A DNA stretch of 64,000 nt from CAIXSC01 sp046349915 (GTDB lineage: Bacteria > Planctomycetota > Planctomycetia > Pirellulales > Pirellulaceae): assembly GCA_046349915.1 (NCBI GenBank), contig JAXMBL010000007.1, positions 186,001 to 250,000 of the forward strand, written 5' to 3'. The notes under the pieces were generated by a model that saw nothing but the letters and a program-made list of their open reading frames with translations, made no database searches and was not told the origin of the DNA. Each line of letters begins with the position of its first letter. Positions within the stretch are counted from its first letter, which is position 1. Made by a program: the position numbers and the translations under genes. Of this stretch, positions 62,641-64,000 are shown one piece after another.

Positions 62641-63240
62641 ATGGCCCAGATTTCTGAATCGGTATCTCGAGTAATCGACGAGTTCTGCAAGCTGCCAGGG
62701 ATTGGCCGTAAGTCGGCCGAGCGGCTGGCTTATCACGTGCTCCGGGTCCCCAAGTCCGAAGCGTTGGCGCTCGCCGACGCAATCCGCAACGTGCGGGAAA
62801 ACGTCCGCTATTGCCGTATCTGCTACAATCTGGCGGAAGGGGAGGAGTGTTCAATCTGCACCGACCCCAAGCGGGATCGGACTCTGTTGTGTATCGTGGA
62901 GCAGCCGCGGGACTTGATGGCGTTGGAGCAATCCGGCGTCTTTAAGGGCCTCTATCATGTCCTACTCGGCAAAATCGCACCTTTGGAGGGGATTGGTCCC
63001 GATCAATTAACATTGGAGGCCTTGGTCGAGCGGGTGCGGTTAGGTAGTTTCAAAGAGGTTATTATGGCGACCAATCCCACGGTCGAAGGGGATGGAACGG
63101 CACTTTACGTGTCGAACCTACTGGCTGAATTCCCCGTACAACTAACTCGATTGGCTCGCGGTATCACCACCGGCAGCATTTTGGAGTACACCAACAAGGA
63201 GATTCTCGCCGACGCCTTGTCTGGCCGGCAGAAGTTCTGA
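62641..63240 (+). CDS. recR: Recombination protein RecR
   Basis: A 199-residue protein. FCKLPGIGRKSAERLAYHVL is the helix-hairpin-helix, the zinc finger is CRICYNLAEGEECSIC, then the Toprim domain with IVEQPRDLMALEQSGVF and VIMATNPTVEGDGTALYVSN, and the Walker-like C-terminus TTGSILEYTNKEILADAL. It loads RecA with RecO and RecF. The operon dnaX-ybaB-recR is standard. Confidence 0.98.
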   Translation: MAQISESVSRVIDEFCKLPGIGRKSAERLAYHVLRVPKSEALALADAIRNVRENVRYCRICYNLAEGEECSICTDPKRDRTLLCIVEQPRDLMALEQSGVFKGLYHVLLGKIAPLEGIGPDQLTLEALVERVRLGSFKEVIMATNPTVEGDGTALYVSNLLAEFPVQLTRLARGITTGSILEYTNKEILADALSGRQKF

Positions 63241-63248
63241 GTAACGCC

Positions 63249-64000
63249 ATGCGATTGTCACTTGGCCTGGAAGCTCGACAGGTACAAGTCCAGAAGTTGG
63301 CGCCGCGGATGATCCAGTCCATGGAGATTCTGCAGCTGCCGATTCTGGCTTTGCAGGAGCGTATTGAACAAGAGCTGGCTGAAAACCCTTTGCTCGAGTT
63401 GACCGAACCGGCGGTCGAACCCGATGCTCCACCGCCCGAAGCCGCCCCCGCCGATGAACGCTCGGAGGGGGAGCGGGAAATGGTGGTCGACGCCAAACAA
63501 GGGGCGGAAGACTTCGAGCGACTCGTTGATCTCGATCGCGATGTTCCCGATTACTTCGACGAATCGCCTCGCCGGTCGGTCAATCGGGCGGATGAAGAGT
63601 CGGATCGCAAGCATGACGCCATCGCCAATATTGAAACTCGGCCCGAAACGCTGAACGATCATCTGCTCGCGCAACTGGGTGAGCAAGATATTGACGACGA
63701 GATTCGGACCATTGCCGAACGCATCATCTCGACGCTTGACGCTCGCGATGGCGGTTACCTACGCTGCTCGCTTCGCGACCTGTTGCCGCCCGACGCCACC
63801 GTGGATCAGCTGGAAGTCGCGGAGTGGGCGCTGGAAGTCGTACAGCACCTTGACCCCGTCGGCGTGGCCGCGCGGGATTTACGCGAATGCTTGCTGTTGC
63901 AACTCAAGCCGGGCGAGCCCTACTTTGAGGAATTGCAGAAGATCATCTCCAGCCATCTCGAGGATCTACGCGACAATCGCCTGCCGCAGATCCAGCGCGC
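63249..64000 (+). CDS. rpoN: RNA polymerase sigma-54 factor (5' part)
   Basis: ATG 63249 is 9 nt after the recR stop. Residues 1-50 are the Gln/Leu-rich region I (SLGLEARQVQVQKLAPRMIQ and SMEILQLP...LQERIEQELAENP), then an acidic region II, then the core-binding region starting near 120 (NDHLLAQLGEQD...EVVQHLDPVGVAARDLRECL). The reading frame is open to the window end (about 250 residues, no stop), so the DNA-binding region (RpoN box) is outside. Confidence 0.95.
   Translation, partial: MRLSLGLEARQVQVQKLAPRMIQSMEILQLPILALQERIEQELAENPLLELTEPAVEPDAPPPEAAPADERSEGEREMVVDAKQGAEDFERLVDLDRDVPDYFDESPRRSVNRADEESDRKHDAIANIETRPETLNDHLLAQLGEQDIDDEIRTIAERIISTLDARDGGYLRCSLRDLLPPDATVDQLEVAEWALEVVQHLDPVGVAARDLRECLLLQLKPGEPYFEELQKIISSHLEDLRDNRLPQIQR

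Overview
The window is a high-GC bacterial chromosome segment. Its gene content points to a planctomycete, probably of the Pirellulales: three DUF1549/DUF1553 and DUF1501 cytochrome-type gene sets with CxxCH motifs, a secreted choice-of-anchor I protein with an N-terminal LEPR-XLL-like motif (EPLERRDLMAG), a Ser/Thr kinase with a large C-terminal extension, a Stf0-type sulfotransferase, PQQ-like propeller proteins, and a remnant of a DDE transposase common in this phylum. No tRNA, rRNA or CRISPR array was seen.

Layout: 1-7.7 kb holds a truncated cytochrome/DUF1553 gene with a Nudix gene, an M50 protease with a small partner, a transposase remnant and two membrane-anchored hypothetical genes. 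From 8.0 to 11.3 kb are trpF, a tandem palindrome repeat and secreted proteins of unknown role. From 11.3 to 18.6 kb there is a possible surface-glycan region: kinase with predicted beta-helix sensor, GT4, methyltransferase and sulfotransferase in one operon, with a GT2 gene opposite. From 19.3 to 28.3 kb lie the choice-of-anchor I protein, a MoxR ATPase with a DUF5682-like partner, and an HlyD plus fused ABC exporter. From 28.3 to 37.2 kb are a DUF1611 gene, prfB with a programmed frameshift, mnmA, a trypsin-like protease, rtcB plus archease, and a DEAD-box helicase with a long leader. From 37.3 to 54.4 kb are a CobW/transglutaminase/aquaglyceroporin operon, a PSD1-DUF1501 pair, a phosphoesterase, a PAS-GAF-REC protein, two propeller proteins, a methyltransferase and an M23 peptidase. 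From 54.7 to 64 kb are a lone DUF1501 gene, a c-di-AMP-riboswitch-like leader before a large SPFH protein, a peroxiredoxin, and the conserved block SRP RNA - dnaX - ybaB - recR - rpoN (truncated by the window end).

Three decoding or RNA features stand out: the ydaO-like aptamer with its own promoter in front of the SPFH gene; an A10 run in dnaX placed so that slippage would give a product of about 427 residues, as for gamma in E. coli; and an SRP RNA whose apical loop is not GNRA-like. Three dispersed repeat families occupy intergenic DNA: CGACGGAC/GTCCGTCG palindromes (intact copies at five convergent gene junctions), a 163-bp element with 30-bp imperfect terminal inverted repeats, and an element beginning GGCAGCCGGACGAAAAAAC, one copy of which supplies the stop codon and tail of a gene.
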